From JBBQUN01 sp963698395 (GTDB lineage Bacteria > Actinomycetota > Acidimicrobiia > Acidimicrobiales > SZUA-35), in assembly GCA_963698395.1 (NCBI GenBank), contig CAVOQQ010000006.1, forward strand, positions 248,001-312,000: a DNA stretch of 64,000 nt, read 5' to 3'. The notes under the pieces were generated by a model. The model saw nothing but the letters and a program-made list of their open reading frames with translations, did no database searches and was not told where the DNA came from. Of this stretch, positions 19,737 to 29,257 are shown piece after piece. Position 1 is the first letter of the stretch, and every line of letters begins with the position of its first letter. Both the position numbers and the translations under genes were made by a program.

Positions 19737-20687
19737 GTGACCGACGCAGCGCCCATGGGGGATCGAATCGCCGAGCGATTCCCCTATCACCTCATTGCGT
19801 TGGGTGTGCTGTTGTACGGCACGGGTCCGGTGCTCGCCCGATCCTCCGACACCACCGGGGTGTTGCTGTCGTTCTGGCGGCTCTGGTTCGGGTTCGCCGT
19901 GTTGGTGGTCGGCGCGGTGGTCCAGCGCCTCAGCGGCCGCTCGCTCGCGACCAGCACGGGACTGAGGTGGGCGGTGCTCGCAGGAGCGGCGTTCTCACTC
20001 AATCAGGTGTTCTTCTTCACCGCGATCAAACGCACGAGCGTCGTCGACGCCAGTCTCATGAGCACGCTGTCGCCGATCGTCGTCGGCTTCGCTGCCATCC
20101 CACTCTTCGGCGAACGGCCGGCGCCTGCGTTCCGGCTCTGGTCGGCGGTCGCCATGGGGGGCGCCGCCTTCGTGGTGCTCGGGAGCTCGCAGGGCCCCGA
20201 CGGCGACCCGGTCGGCATGGTGATGGCCATGATCAGCACGACCTTCTTCGCCATCTTCTTCCTGATCTCCAAGATCAGTCGCGAACACCTCTCGGTCGTC
20301 GCCTTCCTGGCGACCGTGATGGGCACCGCGGCCGTGTTGGTGTCGGCGTTCGTGTTCGCCATCGGCGACGATCCCACCGGTGTGGGTTCGACCGATCTCT
20401 GGCGAGCGCTCGCCATGGCCGTCGTTCCCGGGACGCTCGGCCACGTCGTGATGACCTGGCCGCTGCGCTACGTCCCGGCCAACGTGCCGCCGCTGATGCG
20501 GCTGGCCGGACCCGTCGTGTCGGGGTCGATGGCGTGGATCTTCCTGGGCGAGGGCATCACCTGGGTCCATCTGGCCGGCGGCGCGATCATCGTCGTCGGA
20601 CTCGTCGGCGCCATCCGTTCCAAGGCCGGACAGGCTCTGGTGACCGAGGCTCGCGCCGCCAATCCCCTCGGGACCGGAGCGACGTGA
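19737..20687 (+). CDS. EamA/DMT-family transporter
   Basis: A 316-residue integral membrane protein of the drug/metabolite transporter superfamily with about ten predicted helices arranged as two EamA repeats. The N-terminal repeat ends near A-A-I-P-L-F-G-E-R, the second near G-S-M-A-W-I-F-L-G-E-G-I-T; the F-G-E and L-G-E turns are family landmarks. Substrate is not predictable. GTG 19737 has TAGACC seven bases upstream; ATG 19755 is an alternative start. The frame is open further upstream to 19440, but that part overlaps cofE and looks non-coding. Confidence 0.83.
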   Translation: MTDAAPMGDRIAERFPYHLIALGVLLYGTGPVLARSSDTTGVLLSFWRLWFGFAVLVVGAVVQRLSGRSLATSTGLRWAVLAGAAFSLNQVFFFTAIKRTSVVDASLMSTLSPIVVGFAAIPLFGERPAPAFRLWSAVAMGGAAFVVLGSSQGPDGDPVGMVMAMISTTFFAIFFLISKISREHLSVVAFLATVMGTAAVLVSAFVFAIGDDPTGVGSTDLWRALAMAVVPGTLGHVVMTWPLRYVPANVPPLMRLAGPVVSGSMAWIFLGEGITWVHLAGGAIIVVGLVGAIRSKAGQALVTEARAANPLGTGAT

Positions 20688-20693
20688 CGGTCC

Positions 20694-21284
20694 TCAGCTC
20701 AGGGTCTTGGTGACGTTGATCTGCAGTCGTGCCTGGTCATCCTCGGTGAGAATGTTCGTGAGAACCTGAAGGCCGTCTCCACCGCTCGCCATCGCCGAGC
20801 CGTAGAACTCGCCGTCGGACGTACTGTCATTGCGGAAGTCGATGGTGAACCCGGCCTCTTCGAGTGCAGCGACCTGCGCGTCGAAGGCCTCCTCGGCATC
20901 TCGATCGATGAGTCCCGACACCGAGAAGACTTCGGTCTCGGCGTCGCTGATGTGCGAGGTCGCCTCGATGGTCAGCTCGTCGGGCATGGGAATGTCGGGG
21001 AAGTCGTCGGGAAGGGTCTCGCCGCTCTCGATGGTCATCGTGCCTTCGTCGCTCTCGACCACCATGTTGCCGTCGGCGTCGACGGTCATGGTGCCGTCCT
21101 CGGTCTCGATCCTCATGGTGTCGCCGTCACGATCGATGTCGATCTGTTCATCGGTGCTCGACTCGATCATCTTCTCGACTGCCTTGTCGGTCGCCGATTC
21201 GGTGACCTTGTCGACCGCATTGCCACAACCGACGAGCAGCGTGGCGAGTGTGAACGTGAAGGCGGCAGTACGTGCGTGATTCAT
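20694..21284 (-). CDS. Predicted lipoprotein of unknown function
   Basis: A 196-residue product with an N-terminal hydrophobic segment ending in the lipobox L-L-V-G-C, so probably a membrane-anchored lipoprotein. Residues about 45-100 are highly acidic and repetitive (blocks such as E-D-G-T-M-T-V-D and E-G-T-M-T-I-E-S), then a compact region of about 85 residues ends in N-V-T-K-T-L. ATG 21284 is chosen over upstream ATGs because GGAGG lies five bases before it and the signal peptide then starts at once. It lies 96 bp behind cofD on the same strand and may belong to that operon. No family recognised. Confidence 0.7.
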   Translation of the reverse strand: MNHARTAAFTFTLATLLVGCGNAVDKVTESATDKAVEKMIESSTDEQIDIDRDGDTMRIETEDGTMTVDADGNMVVESDEGTMTIESGETLPDDFPDIPMPDELTIEATSHISDAETEVFSVSGLIDRDAEEAFDAQVAALEEAGFTIDFRNDSTSDGEFYGSAMASGGDGLQVLTNILTEDDQARLQINVTKTLS

Positions 21285-21380
21285 GGGTTCCTCCGATGGC
21301 AGCCGGTCGTCGGCCACTGCGTGATCCATCGGCATCGATCGCTGCCGATCAAGGCGTGCTCGAGTGATTCGTCGGCCGGC

Positions 21381-22322
21381 TCAGGCGCCGAGAACGACCT
21401 CGGCCAGAGCCAGTGTGGTGTCGAGGTCGCTCATGATCGTCGGGGCGACGATGCAGCGAACATCGAGCGCCTCGATCGCCGGAGCCAGGCCGGCGTCGAC
21501 CTCGTCGATGACCATCACCCCGACGACGTCGCGATACCACTCGGCCACGGCGAGCGCCGAGGCTTCCCGACCGAGTTCGACGAGTAGGCGATCGGCCGGG
21601 CCCTTGAGCGCCTTGCCACCGATGATGGGGGAGACGGCAACGACCGACTCCCGGCGGGCCATCAACGCCTCACGCACACCGGGCACGGCAAGGACCGGGT
21701 CGATCGACACCACCGGGTTGGACGGAGCGACGATGAGGTGGTCGCAGGATCCGATGGCGTCGAGCACGCCGGGCGCCGGTGTGGCTGTCGATGCGCCGTC
21801 GAAACGAACCGACGAGACGGGTACGCCGTGCTGCAGGCGCACGAAGTACTCCTGGAAACCGATCTCGCCCTCGGTCGTGGTGGTGACCATCGTGCGGAGT
21901 CGGTCGTCGGTGACCGGCAGAACGGTGAGGTCGAGATCCCACGCAGCGACGATCGCCGCCGTCGCTTCGGCCAGCGTTGCGCCGCCGCGGAGCAGGTGGG
22001 TGCGATAGAGGTGTGTGCCGAGGTCGCGGTCGCCGAGGTTGAACCAGTCGATGCCGCCATAACGGCCGACCATCTCCATTGCCTGCCACGTCTCGCCCTC
22101 GAGACCCCAACCGCGGTCGGCGCTGACGGCGTCGGCGAGCGTGTAGGTGATGGTGTCGAGATCGGGAGAGATGTGCAGTCCGTGGAGCTCGAGGTCATCT
22201 CCGACGTTCACGATGGCGGTGAGTTCTCGGCCGGGGATCAGGCGGGTGAGGCCGCGTAGCAGTCGTGCGGCACCGACACCGCCGCAGATGACGGCGGCGG
22301 TTGGGCTGCGATGGTCGGTCAT
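21381..22322 (-). CDS. cofD: 2-phospho-L-lactate (or phosphoenolpyruvate) transferase
   Basis: Transfers a phospholactyl or enolpyruvyl unit from its guanosine-activated form to the deazaflavin Fo, giving F420-0 or its dehydro form. The 313-residue protein has C-G-G-V-G-A-A-R-L-L-R-G-L at 13-25, N-V-G-D-D-L-E-L-H-G-L-H-I-S-P-D-L-D-T, G-W-G-L-E-G-E-T-W, and A-P-S-N-P-V-V-S-I-D-P, all standard CofD/FbiA elements. Mycobacterial FbiA uses phosphoenolpyruvate, so that is also likely here. The start is three bases after the gmd stop, making it the third gene of rmd-gmd-cofD. Confidence 0.93.
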   Translation of the reverse strand: MTDHRSPTAAVICGGVGAARLLRGLTRLIPGRELTAIVNVGDDLELHGLHISPDLDTITYTLADAVSADRGWGLEGETWQAMEMVGRYGGIDWFNLGDRDLGTHLYRTHLLRGGATLAEATAAIVAAWDLDLTVLPVTDDRLRTMVTTTTEGEIGFQEYFVRLQHGVPVSSVRFDGASTATPAPGVLDAIGSCDHLIVAPSNPVVSIDPVLAVPGVREALMARRESVVAVSPIIGGKALKGPADRLLVELGREASALAVAEWYRDVVGVMVIDEVDAGLAPAIEALDVRCIVAPTIMSDLDTTLALAEVVLGA

Positions 22323-22325
22323 GGA

Positions 22326-23300
22326 TCAGACGCGCTGTTGACGGGCGACGAGTTCCATGTCGCCCTCGACCATCATCTCGACCAACTCGCGGAACGTGGT
22401 CTTGGGCTCCCAACCGAGCTGCGCCTTGGCCTTGGTCGGGTCGCCGATGAGGAGGTCGACTTCGGCCGGCCGCATGAAGCGTTCGTCTTGGACCACATGG
22501 TCTTGCCAGTTCAGCCCGACATGGTTGAACGCGATCTCGCAGAACTCCTGCACGCTGTGGGTCTCGCCGGTGGCGATGACGAAGTCCTCGGCGGTCTCTT
22601 GCTGGAGCATGGCCCACATGGCCTCGACGTAGTCGCCGGCAAAGCCCCAGTCGCGCTCGGGGTGGAGATCACCGAGCGGGAGTTCGGTGATGAGTCCCTG
22701 CTTGATGCGGGCCACGTGGTTGGTGATCTTGCGGGTGACGAACTCGAGGCCGCGGCGGGGCGACTCGTGGTTGAACAGGATGCCGCTGGTGGCGTGCAGG
22801 TTGTAGGACTCGCGGTAGTTGACGGTGATCCAGTGGCCGTACAACTTGGCGACGCCGTAGGGGGAGCGGGGGTAGAACGGGGTGGTCTCGATCTGGGGGA
22901 CCGCTTGGACCTTGCCGAACATCTCCGACGACGAGGCCTGGTAGAAGCGGATGTCTCGGTCGATGTCTCGGACGGCGTTGAGGAGGCGGGTGACGCCGAG
23001 GGCGGTGGTCTCGCCGGTCAGGACGGCCTGTTGCCACGAGGTCTGCACGAAGGACTGGGCGCCGAGGTTGTAGATCTCGTCGGGGCGGACCCGGCGGACG
23101 ACGTCGTGCATCGAGGCCTCGTCGAGCAGGTCGCCCTGTTCGATCTGGATGTGGTCTTGGATGTGGGAGATGCGCTCGAAGTTGACGGTGGAGGAGCGGC
23201 GCACGATGCCGATGACCTCGTAGCCCTTTTCGAGCAGGAACTCGGCAAGGTAGGAACCGTCTTGGCCGGTGAGTCCGGTGATGAGTGCACGCTTGGTCAT
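22326..23300 (-). CDS. gmd: GDP-mannose 4,6-dehydratase
   Basis: Converts GDP-mannose to GDP-4-keto-6-deoxymannose. The 324-residue protein has the cofactor motif G-L-T-G-Q-D-G-S-Y-L near the start, R-R-S-S-T-V-N-F-E-R, A-S-S-S-E-M-F-G-K-V, and Y-x3-K in S-P-Y-G-V-A-K-L-Y. N-H-E-S-P-R-R-G-x-E-F-V-T-R-K-I is diagnostic for Gmd. The start is the ATG in the ATGA overlap with rmd at 23297-23300; frames extending to 23435 run into rmd coding sequence. Its substrate comes from manC at 8.4 kb. Confidence 0.95.
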   Translation of the reverse strand: MTKRALITGLTGQDGSYLAEFLLEKGYEVIGIVRRSSTVNFERISHIQDHIQIEQGDLLDEASMHDVVRRVRPDEIYNLGAQSFVQTSWQQAVLTGETTALGVTRLLNAVRDIDRDIRFYQASSSEMFGKVQAVPQIETTPFYPRSPYGVAKLYGHWITVNYRESYNLHATSGILFNHESPRRGLEFVTRKITNHVARIKQGLITELPLGDLHPERDWGFAGDYVEAMWAMLQQETAEDFVIATGETHSVQEFCEIAFNHVGLNWQDHVVQDERFMRPAEVDLLIGDPTKAKAQLGWEPKTTFRELVEMMVEGDMELVARQQRV

Positions 23301-24277
23301 GATTGCTCCTGCGGTGTTGCGATCGTCGTTGGCTGAGTGTCGGGTGGTTGCGTTTCGGGCTGCGGCGCGAGTCGGAGCCTCGCATCGTTCAGTACGTCGG
23401 CCAGCGTTTGGTCGAGCGGGATGGTGGGGGTCCAACCGGTGTCGTCGTGGAGTCGGCGGGCCGATCCTCGGTGGACGGGCACGTCGATGGGCCGCAGCAG
23501 TGCCTCATCGATCGAGGTGGACACCTCGACGGTGGCCATGGAACGGAACTGCTCGAGAATCTCGCTCATGGCGATGTCGTGCCCGGTGCAGATGTTGTAA
23601 GTGCGGCCGGGAGTGCCGCGTTCGGCCAGCAGTCGATAGGCGCGAACGGTGTCTCGCACGTCGGTGAAGTCGCGCCGTGCGGACAGGTCGCCGTGGCGAA
23701 CGTCGCCACCGCCGTCGAGCTCGGCCTGGGCGATGCGCTGCGCGAACGCTGGCACCACGAAACCGGGTGATTGTCCCGGGCCGATGTGGTTGAAGGGCCG
23801 AGCGATCACGACGTCGACGTCATGGGCTCGGTCGAACTGGCACGCCAGCACCTCGGCCGCCGCCTTCGATGCCCCGTAGGGCGACGCCGGGTTGGTCGGC
23901 TGCTCGTCGAGGATCGGCATGCTCGCCGGCTCGAGCGGTCCGTAGACGTCGGCGCTCGAGACGATCACCACCCGCTCGACCTGAGCGGCGGCGGCCGCTT
24001 CGAGCACGGCGAGCGTTCCCTCGGTGTTGACCCGCCACACCTGACGCTGGTGCTTCCACGAGGCGCCGACATCGCTCCACCCTGCGAGGTGGTAGATCAC
24101 GGTGGGGGCCGCTTCGGTGACGAGCTCACGCCAGCCGTCGAAGTCGAGCAGGTCGGGGCCTCGGCGAGTTGGATCGGTGGGATCCGAACCGATGACGGTG
24201 TCGCCGCACGCCCGAAGGTGGTCCACCAAATGAGGTCCGACGAATCCGGTAGCGCCGGTGACGAGTGCGATGGCCAC
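23297..24277 (-). CDS. rmd: GDP-6-deoxy-D-mannose reductase (GDP-rhamnose synthase type)
   Basis: An extended SDR enzyme that reduces the 4-keto group of the Gmd product to give GDP-6-deoxy-D-mannose (GDP-D-rhamnose). Visible are G-A-T-G-F-V-G near the N-terminus, V-S-S-A-D-V-Y-G, S-P-Y-G-A-S-K-A-A-A, and R-P-F-N-H-I-G-P-G-Q-S-P-G-F-V, which is characteristic of RMD rather than of GDP-fucose synthase. The 326-residue form starts at GTG 24277, where TACCCT lies six bases upstream. The Pro/Gln/Thr-rich tail of about 25 residues is extra. First gene of rmd-gmd-cofD. GDP-fucose synthase is the main alternative. Confidence 0.84.
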   Translation of the reverse strand: MAIALVTGATGFVGPHLVDHLRACGDTVIGSDPTDPTRRGPDLLDFDGWRELVTEAAPTVIYHLAGWSDVGASWKHQRQVWRVNTEGTLAVLEAAAAAQVERVVIVSSADVYGPLEPASMPILDEQPTNPASPYGASKAAAEVLACQFDRAHDVDVVIARPFNHIGPGQSPGFVVPAFAQRIAQAELDGGGDVRHGDLSARRDFTDVRDTVRAYRLLAERGTPGRTYNICTGHDIAMSEILEQFRSMATVEVSTSIDEALLRPIDVPVHRGSARRLHDDTGWTPTIPLDQTLADVLNDARLRLAPQPETQPPDTQPTTIATPQEQS

Positions 24278-24283
24278 GGCGCC

Positions 24284-24289
24284 AGGGTA
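24284..24289 (-). promoter_or_regulatory. -10 box of the rmd-gmd-cofD operon
   Basis: TACCCT on the minus strand, six bases before GTG 24277. A 13-bp palindrome CACGCC-A-GGCGTG at 24300-24312 lies just upstream of it and could be an operator. Confidence 0.5.
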
Positions 24290-24410
24290 GCGACACCACC
24301 ACGCCAGGCGTGTGAGGCACCACACGGTCGAGGTCGGGGAGTGACACGAGCGACGAAAATCGATGGTCCCGAACTTGTCGGGGGTGCCGAGCGACCCGTC
24401 GCTTCGGGGC

Positions 24411-24416
24411 TAGTCT
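24411..24416 (+). promoter_or_regulatory. -10 box of the GT2 operon
   Basis: TAGTCT, nine bases before GTG 24426. Two small inverted repeats (CCCGA/TCGGG at about 24369-24383 and AGCGA/TCGCT just after) lie immediately upstream. Confidence 0.4.
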
Positions 24417-24425
24417 TTCGGCTTC

Positions 24426-27400
24426 GTGCCCGACTCCACCGCAGCCCACGCTGCTTCCTCCGAGAATCCCCTCGTGGTCGGATCAGAAGCCTCCAAGCTC
24501 CCCATCGACGCCCCGTTGGCGCCCGAGGAGCTGCTTGGCGATGACGGCGGGCCGCCCATCGTTGCCGTCGTCATCGTCGATCGCGTTACGGACATGCTCG
24601 AACCGACGCTCGTCTCGGTGGCTGCGCAGGACTATCCCAACCTGTCGGTGCTGGTGATCGATGCTGCCGACGGCGATCCGATCACCGACACCGTCGCCCG
24701 GATCCTGCCCGAGGCCTTCCTCCATCGGATGCCAAAGCGGCTCGGCCGAGCCAGTGCGGCGAACAAGGCGACCGAGCTCGTCACGGGTGCGTCGTTCTAC
24801 CTCTTCGTGACCGTGGGCAACGAGCTCGAACCATCGGCGACCTCCTCGCTGGTCGAGGAGCTCTATCGCTCGAACGCCGGCATCGTGGCGCCGAAGGTCG
24901 TCGATGGGCGTGACCCTCGCCGCCTCCGCAGCGTGGGCATGGGCTCGGACAAGTTCGGCGTCGAGGTCGAATACGTCGAACCTGGCGAGTTCGACCAGGA
25001 ACAGTACGACACGGTTCGAGACATCTTCTTCGCCCCGAGCGGCGTGCAGCTGATTCGCGCCGACCTGTTCGCCGCACTGGGCGGATTCGATCCGGTCATG
25101 ACCTCCTACGGCGACGACCTCGACCTGTGCTGGCGTGCTCACACCGCCGGTGCCCGGGTGGTCGCCGTGCCACGAGCGGTGGTGAGATCCTTCCCTGCCG
25201 ACGTCGATCCCGACGAACGCCGCCAGCAGTTGGGGCGTCACCGACTCCGTTCGCTGATGGTCACCTCGAGTCCGCTGCATCTCGCTCGATACCTGCCGCT
25301 GGCCGTCGCCCTGCTGCTGCTCGAAGCCGTGTACTGCGTGTTGGCCGGCCGTCGTCGTCAGGCCAGGTCGGCGGTTGGCGCCATCGGGTGGAACCTCCGC
25401 AACCTCGGTCAGATTCGAGAGCGGCGCAAGAACGTCAGCGCGCTACGGAGTGTGTCTGATCGCGAAGTCGGCGCCCTCCAGGTTTCCGGCTCGGCGAGAG
25501 TCAGCGGTTTCTTCCGGGGCCAGTTCGCCGTCGGCGATCGAGTGGTTTCCTTCGCCGGCAATTTCCGTGACTCGTTCACCGGACAAGACGCCGGCGCCTT
25601 CCGAGACGGTTTCATCATCTCGACGTTGCTCGGTCTCGTCCTGCTGATCGGCAGCCGTGGCCTGATCACCGGTGGGGTGACCGCCACCGGCCAATTCCTC
25701 GACCTCCCGGGGGCCGGCACCATGCTCAAGGAGTATCTCGGCGACTGGCGCACCGTCGGACTCGGTGGCAAGGGCAATGCGCCGACTGCCTTCGGTGTGC
25801 TCGGGCTCGGAAAGCTGCTCTTCTTCTGGGGCAGTGGGCTGTTCGACACCCTCCTGGTCCTAGCGCCCCTCTTCCTCGGTCCGATCGGCGCATGGCGCCT
25901 GGCCCGGCCCTACGGCACGATCCGAGGATCCGCCTTTGCCGCACTGGCCTATGCCGCCAACCCCCTGGCCATCGCCGCCGTCTCCGCCGGCCGGTGGGAT
26001 TCGCTGGTTGTCTATGGTGCCGGTCCCTTCATGATCGGCAGCCTCCTGCGGGTGCAGGGCATGGCACCCCATGGCCCGGTCGGCGGACCGGCCGGCCAGG
26101 ACATCACCATGCGATCGCTCCCCATCCGTCTGATTCGATTCGGGCTGCTGATTGCCGCTGTCGCCACCTTCGTTCCCGCCGTCGTCATCGTCGCGCTGCT
26201 GATGATCGTCGGCCTCATCCTCGGCAATCTGCTGTTGGCGAAGACTGCCGGCCTCGTCCGCCTCGTCATGGCCGGCCTGGCGGCGGTGATCGTCCCCGCT
26301 GCGGTCCATGCTCCGTGGACGTTCGACATCATCCAACGTGGCACATGGGCGTGGTTCGTCGGACCCCCATCGCCCGAGGCCCGTTTCGACTCGCTGGCCG
26401 ACCTCGTTCGATTCGCTCCCGGGCTGATCGAACCACGCCTGCTGACCGTCGGCGTCTTGCTTGCCGCCTCGCTCTCGCTGCTCATCGGCACGGGCGTGAG
26501 ACTCGAGGCGGGAGTTCGCGGCTGGTCGATGGCGTTGGTCGCCTGGTTGGTGATCTGGAGTGAGCGTCGTGGCTGGCTCGTCGCCGACCTGCCGACCGCC
26601 GAGCTCCTGCTCGTGCCGGCGGCAGCGGGTCTTGCGCTCTCGATCGGTGCGGCTGCTCGTGCGGTCGAGATCGATCTCGTCGGATTCAAGTTCGGCTGGC
26701 GACAGGTGGCCGCCTTCTTCGGCGTCGTCGCCATGGCGGGAGCAGCGCTCTTGCTCCTGCGTGACTCCTACAGCGGACGCTGGGATCTGCCAGAACAGAG
26801 CTACGCAGCCACCACCGATCTGCTCGCCGAACAGCTCGACGGTCCCTCGCGCGTCCTCTGGATCGGCGACCCATCGATCCTGCCGGTCGATTCGCTCGAG
26901 TCCGACGACGCCATCACCTACGCCATCACCGAGGGTGGCGAGGCCTCGGCCCTCGGCCGTTTCACACCGGGCGCCTATGGCCTCACCGCCCAGGTGGGGG
27001 AGCAGCTCGACCTCGCACATCGTCGCCAGACCGTTCGTCTGGGTCGATTGCTCGCCCCCTACGGCATCGATTTCGTCGTGGTGGTTCCTCGCATGGCCCC
27101 GGCGCCCTATGACGGCCAGAGCTTCGAGCCTCCGCAAGATGCGCTCACCTCGTTGCTCGGACAGCTCGACCTGCAGCGGATCTCGGGTGTCGCCGACTTC
27201 ACCATCTTCCGCAACGAGGCGGCCCGTGGGCCGGTGGTCGGCGTGGAGACCGATATCACGCCACTCGAGAATCGAGCCGATGTGTTTCTCGACACCGATC
27301 TGTCGGTCGGTCAACGGCTCGACGCCGAGTTCGGATCGGGTTCGTGGAAATGGACCGCACCGCGCCCCGGCCCCGACGACGAAGCATTGCCCGAGCCCGC

Positions 27401-27623
27401 GTCGATCCTCGTTTCGGTCACGGGCGATGATTGGACCGTGAGCGGCGACGGTGTCACCGCCGTACCGACCGATGGCGGGCTGCTTGCGGTCACCGCGAAC
27501 GGGGCCACCCAATGGTCGGTCCAGCGCCCGACGGCCTGGCTGCGCTGGCTGATCCTGCTGTTCGAAGCGGCTCTGGTTGCGGTCGGCATCGCCCTCGCCC
27601 GTTCAGAGGACCCGACCCAATGA
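24426..27623 (+). CDS. Large GT2 glycosyltransferase with polytopic membrane region
   Basis: A 1065-residue membrane protein. Residues about 45-270 form a GT2 domain (V-A-V-V-I-V-D-R, D-A-A-D-G-D-P, a later G-G-F-D-P-V-M-T-S-Y-G-D-D-L-D-L-C-W-R); the last string is the acceptor/catalytic E/D-D region of this family. About 280-320 is a membrane segment, then at least ten helices from 395 to 760, and an extracytoplasmic region of about 250 residues before a final helix near the C-terminus. Such proteins sit beside DUF5719, F420 and mannose genes in many actinobacteria. Substrate is unknown; lipid-linked or surface glycan assembly is likely. It overlaps the next start (ATGA). Confidence 0.8.
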   Translation: MPDSTAAHAASSENPLVVGSEASKLPIDAPLAPEELLGDDGGPPIVAVVIVDRVTDMLEPTLVSVAAQDYPNLSVLVIDAADGDPITDTVARILPEAFLHRMPKRLGRASAANKATELVTGASFYLFVTVGNELEPSATSSLVEELYRSNAGIVAPKVVDGRDPRRLRSVGMGSDKFGVEVEYVEPGEFDQEQYDTVRDIFFAPSGVQLIRADLFAALGGFDPVMTSYGDDLDLCWRAHTAGARVVAVPRAVVRSFPADVDPDERRQQLGRHRLRSLMVTSSPLHLARYLPLAVALLLLEAVYCVLAGRRRQARSAVGAIGWNLRNLGQIRERRKNVSALRSVSDREVGALQVSGSARVSGFFRGQFAVGDRVVSFAGNFRDSFTGQDAGAFRDGFIISTLLGLVLLIGSRGLITGGVTATGQFLDLPGAGTMLKEYLGDWRTVGLGGKGNAPTAFGVLGLGKLLFFWGSGLFDTLLVLAPLFLGPIGAWRLARPYGTIRGSAFAALAYAANPLAIAAVSAGRWDSLVVYGAGPFMIGSLLRVQGMAPHGPVGGPAGQDITMRSLPIRLIRFGLLIAAVATFVPAVVIVALLMIVGLILGNLLLAKTAGLVRLVMAGLAAVIVPAAVHAPWTFDIIQRGTWAWFVGPPSPEARFDSLADLVRFAPGLIEPRLLTVGVLLAASLSLLIGTGVRLEAGVRGWSMALVAWLVIWSERRGWLVADLPTAELLLVPAAAGLALSIGAAARAVEIDLVGFKFGWRQVAAFFGVVAMAGAALLLLRDSYSGRWDLPEQSYAATTDLLAEQLDGPSRVLWIGDPSILPVDSLESDDAITYAITEGGEASALGRFTPGAYGLTAQVGEQLDLAHRRQTVRLGRLLAPYGIDFVVVVPRMAPAPYDGQSFEPPQDALTSLLGQLDLQRISGVADFTIFRNEAARGPVVGVETDITPLENRADVFLDTDLSVGQRLDAEFGSGSWKWTAPRPGPDDEALPEPASILVSVTGDDWTVSGDGVTAVPTDGGLLAVTANGATQWSVQRPTAWLRWLILLFEAALVAVGIALARSEDPTQ

Positions 27624-29257
27624 ACCGTTGGACCGCCGTCATCATCCTCCTCGGGGCCCTGGTCGCCGGTGTCGCCTACGACCGGGTCGACACGGCCCCG
27701 CTCGTCGAGGTCGAAGTGACGCCTCCCGAGCCGGTGAGTCCGTCGATCGATGCCAATGGCTCGCTCAGCACCGTCTGGTTCTGTCCGGTCGGTTCAGGCT
27801 CGCCCGAGGGTATTGGCTTGCACACGCTGGCCCTGTCGAACGTCGGTGACACCGCCGCGGTCGCCACGATCAACCTGCTCGATGGCGATGGCCCCGGTCC
27901 CTCTGCCCGCATCGATCTCGAGCCTCGGTCGACCGAGATCTTCGAGGTCGCCGACCTCGACCAGTCCAACCTCGTCGGCGCCGTGGTCGAAGTCGTCGGC
28001 GGCGAGGGTGTCGTCGGACACAGCGTCGCCACCAATCGAGGCGTCACCCAGGCACCGTGTGGAACCCAGACCTCAGACTCGTGGTATTTCGCCGATGGCA
28101 CCACCACGCGGGACTCGAGCCAGTTCTTGGTTCTGCTCAACCCGTTCTCCCAAGATGTCGTCTTCGACGTCGAGTTCCAGACCGCCGCCCGAACCCGGGT
28201 GCCCGATGATCTGCAGGCAGCGGTCGTCCCGGGTCGATCGGTCAGGCTCATCAACGTCGGCGACTACGTGAGTCGCGAGCCCAACGTGGCCACCACGATC
28301 ACCACCGTGCAAGGCCGACTCGCAGTCGAGCGGCTGCAGTTCTTCGATGGGCAACTCGGTCCCGAGGGGGTCTCGCTGACCGCCGCCTCGATCGCGCCGC
28401 GGACCGAGTGGTATCTGCCCGCCGGGCGGGTGCACGAGGGTGGGGACCAGCGAGTCACCCTGTTCAATCCCAACGACGCCACCGCCGACTTCGATCTCGA
28501 GTTCGATCTGAACGACCCCGACGAGCGGGCGTCGTACGGTCTGGTTCCGGTCGAGGTGACGGTTGCCCCTGGTCGCCTCGTGGTCATCGATCTGGTCGAG
28601 GAACTCGTTCGGGCCGGCTACCCGCTGCCCGCCGATGTCGGCATCACGCTGCGCTCCACCAACGACGTCGGGGTGGTTGCCGAGCGCTGGCAGGTCACCC
28701 CGAAGGTCGACACCTCGCTCATCGGTGCCGGCGGCACCAACGCCTCCATCGGCTTCGGGCGAAGCGCCCCATCGCCGTGGTTGGCGCCGAATCGTTTCCA
28801 AGACGGCGAAGACGTCGAGTCTCAAGAGAACGCCATTCCCGATCCGACCCTGGAGCCGGCCGAGGGCGACGGGCCGGTGCTCGTGCAGACAACCGCGACC
28901 TCCGGCGTCGCGATCTCGCACGGCAGCGCGGTGGTGTCGACCCGATGGGTCGTGCCCTGGGTGACCATCGGGACGGCGGAACAAAGCGTCATGGTCGTCA
29001 CGGCTCCCGCCGAGGCGCTGGTCGAGATCCGGCTCATGGTGGCCGGCGAGCTCCTGCCTGCCGTACGCGCTGCGGTCCCGGCCGACGGTCGCATGCAGAT
29101 CCCACTGCGGGGACCGGTGGCCGAGGCCGCCGTGATCGTGACTTCCGATTTGCCGGTTGCCGTCGAGGTGCAGGTGGTGACCGACGACGGTCGCCTGGGT
29201 GTCGTCCCGGGTGTTCCGGCGCTCGGCATCAGCAACGAAGCCGAGGAGGCAGAATGA
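27620..29257 (+). CDS. DUF5719-family secreted or membrane-anchored protein
   Basis: A 545-residue protein with an N-terminal anchor (about 4-22) and an otherwise extracytoplasmic, beta-rich body. Repeated units begin W-Y-(F/L) and contain L-x-N-P-(F/N): S-W-Y-F-A-D-G-T, then L-L-N-P-F-S, then E-W-Y-L-P-A-G-R, then L-F-N-P-N-D. This pattern is typical of DUF5719, which has no assigned activity but is usually encoded next to this type of GT2 gene. Start and stop both overlap neighbours by four bases, so the three proteins are probably made in fixed ratio and may form one complex. Confidence 0.75.
   Translation: MNRWTAVIILLGALVAGVAYDRVDTAPLVEVEVTPPEPVSPSIDANGSLSTVWFCPVGSGSPEGIGLHTLALSNVGDTAAVATINLLDGDGPGPSARIDLEPRSTEIFEVADLDQSNLVGAVVEVVGGEGVVGHSVATNRGVTQAPCGTQTSDSWYFADGTTTRDSSQFLVLLNPFSQDVVFDVEFQTAARTRVPDDLQAAVVPGRSVRLINVGDYVSREPNVATTITTVQGRLAVERLQFFDGQLGPEGVSLTAASIAPRTEWYLPAGRVHEGGDQRVTLFNPNDATADFDLEFDLNDPDERASYGLVPVEVTVAPGRLVVIDLVEELVRAGYPLPADVGITLRSTNDVGVVAERWQVTPKVDTSLIGAGGTNASIGFGRSAPSPWLAPNRFQDGEDVESQENAIPDPTLEPAEGDGPVLVQTTATSGVAISHGSAVVSTRWVVPWVTIGTAEQSVMVVTAPAEALVEIRLMVAGELLPAVRAAVPADGRMQIPLRGPVAEAAVIVTSDLPVAVEVQVVTDDGRLGVVPGVPALGISNEAEEAE

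Noticed and set aside
25860..27512. 550-codon open frame on the minus strand inside the GT2 gene
   Set aside because: It mirrors codon bias of the plus-strand gene, is rich in Arg, Gly and Asp, and lacks domains; the GT2 protein has clear motifs and operon context.
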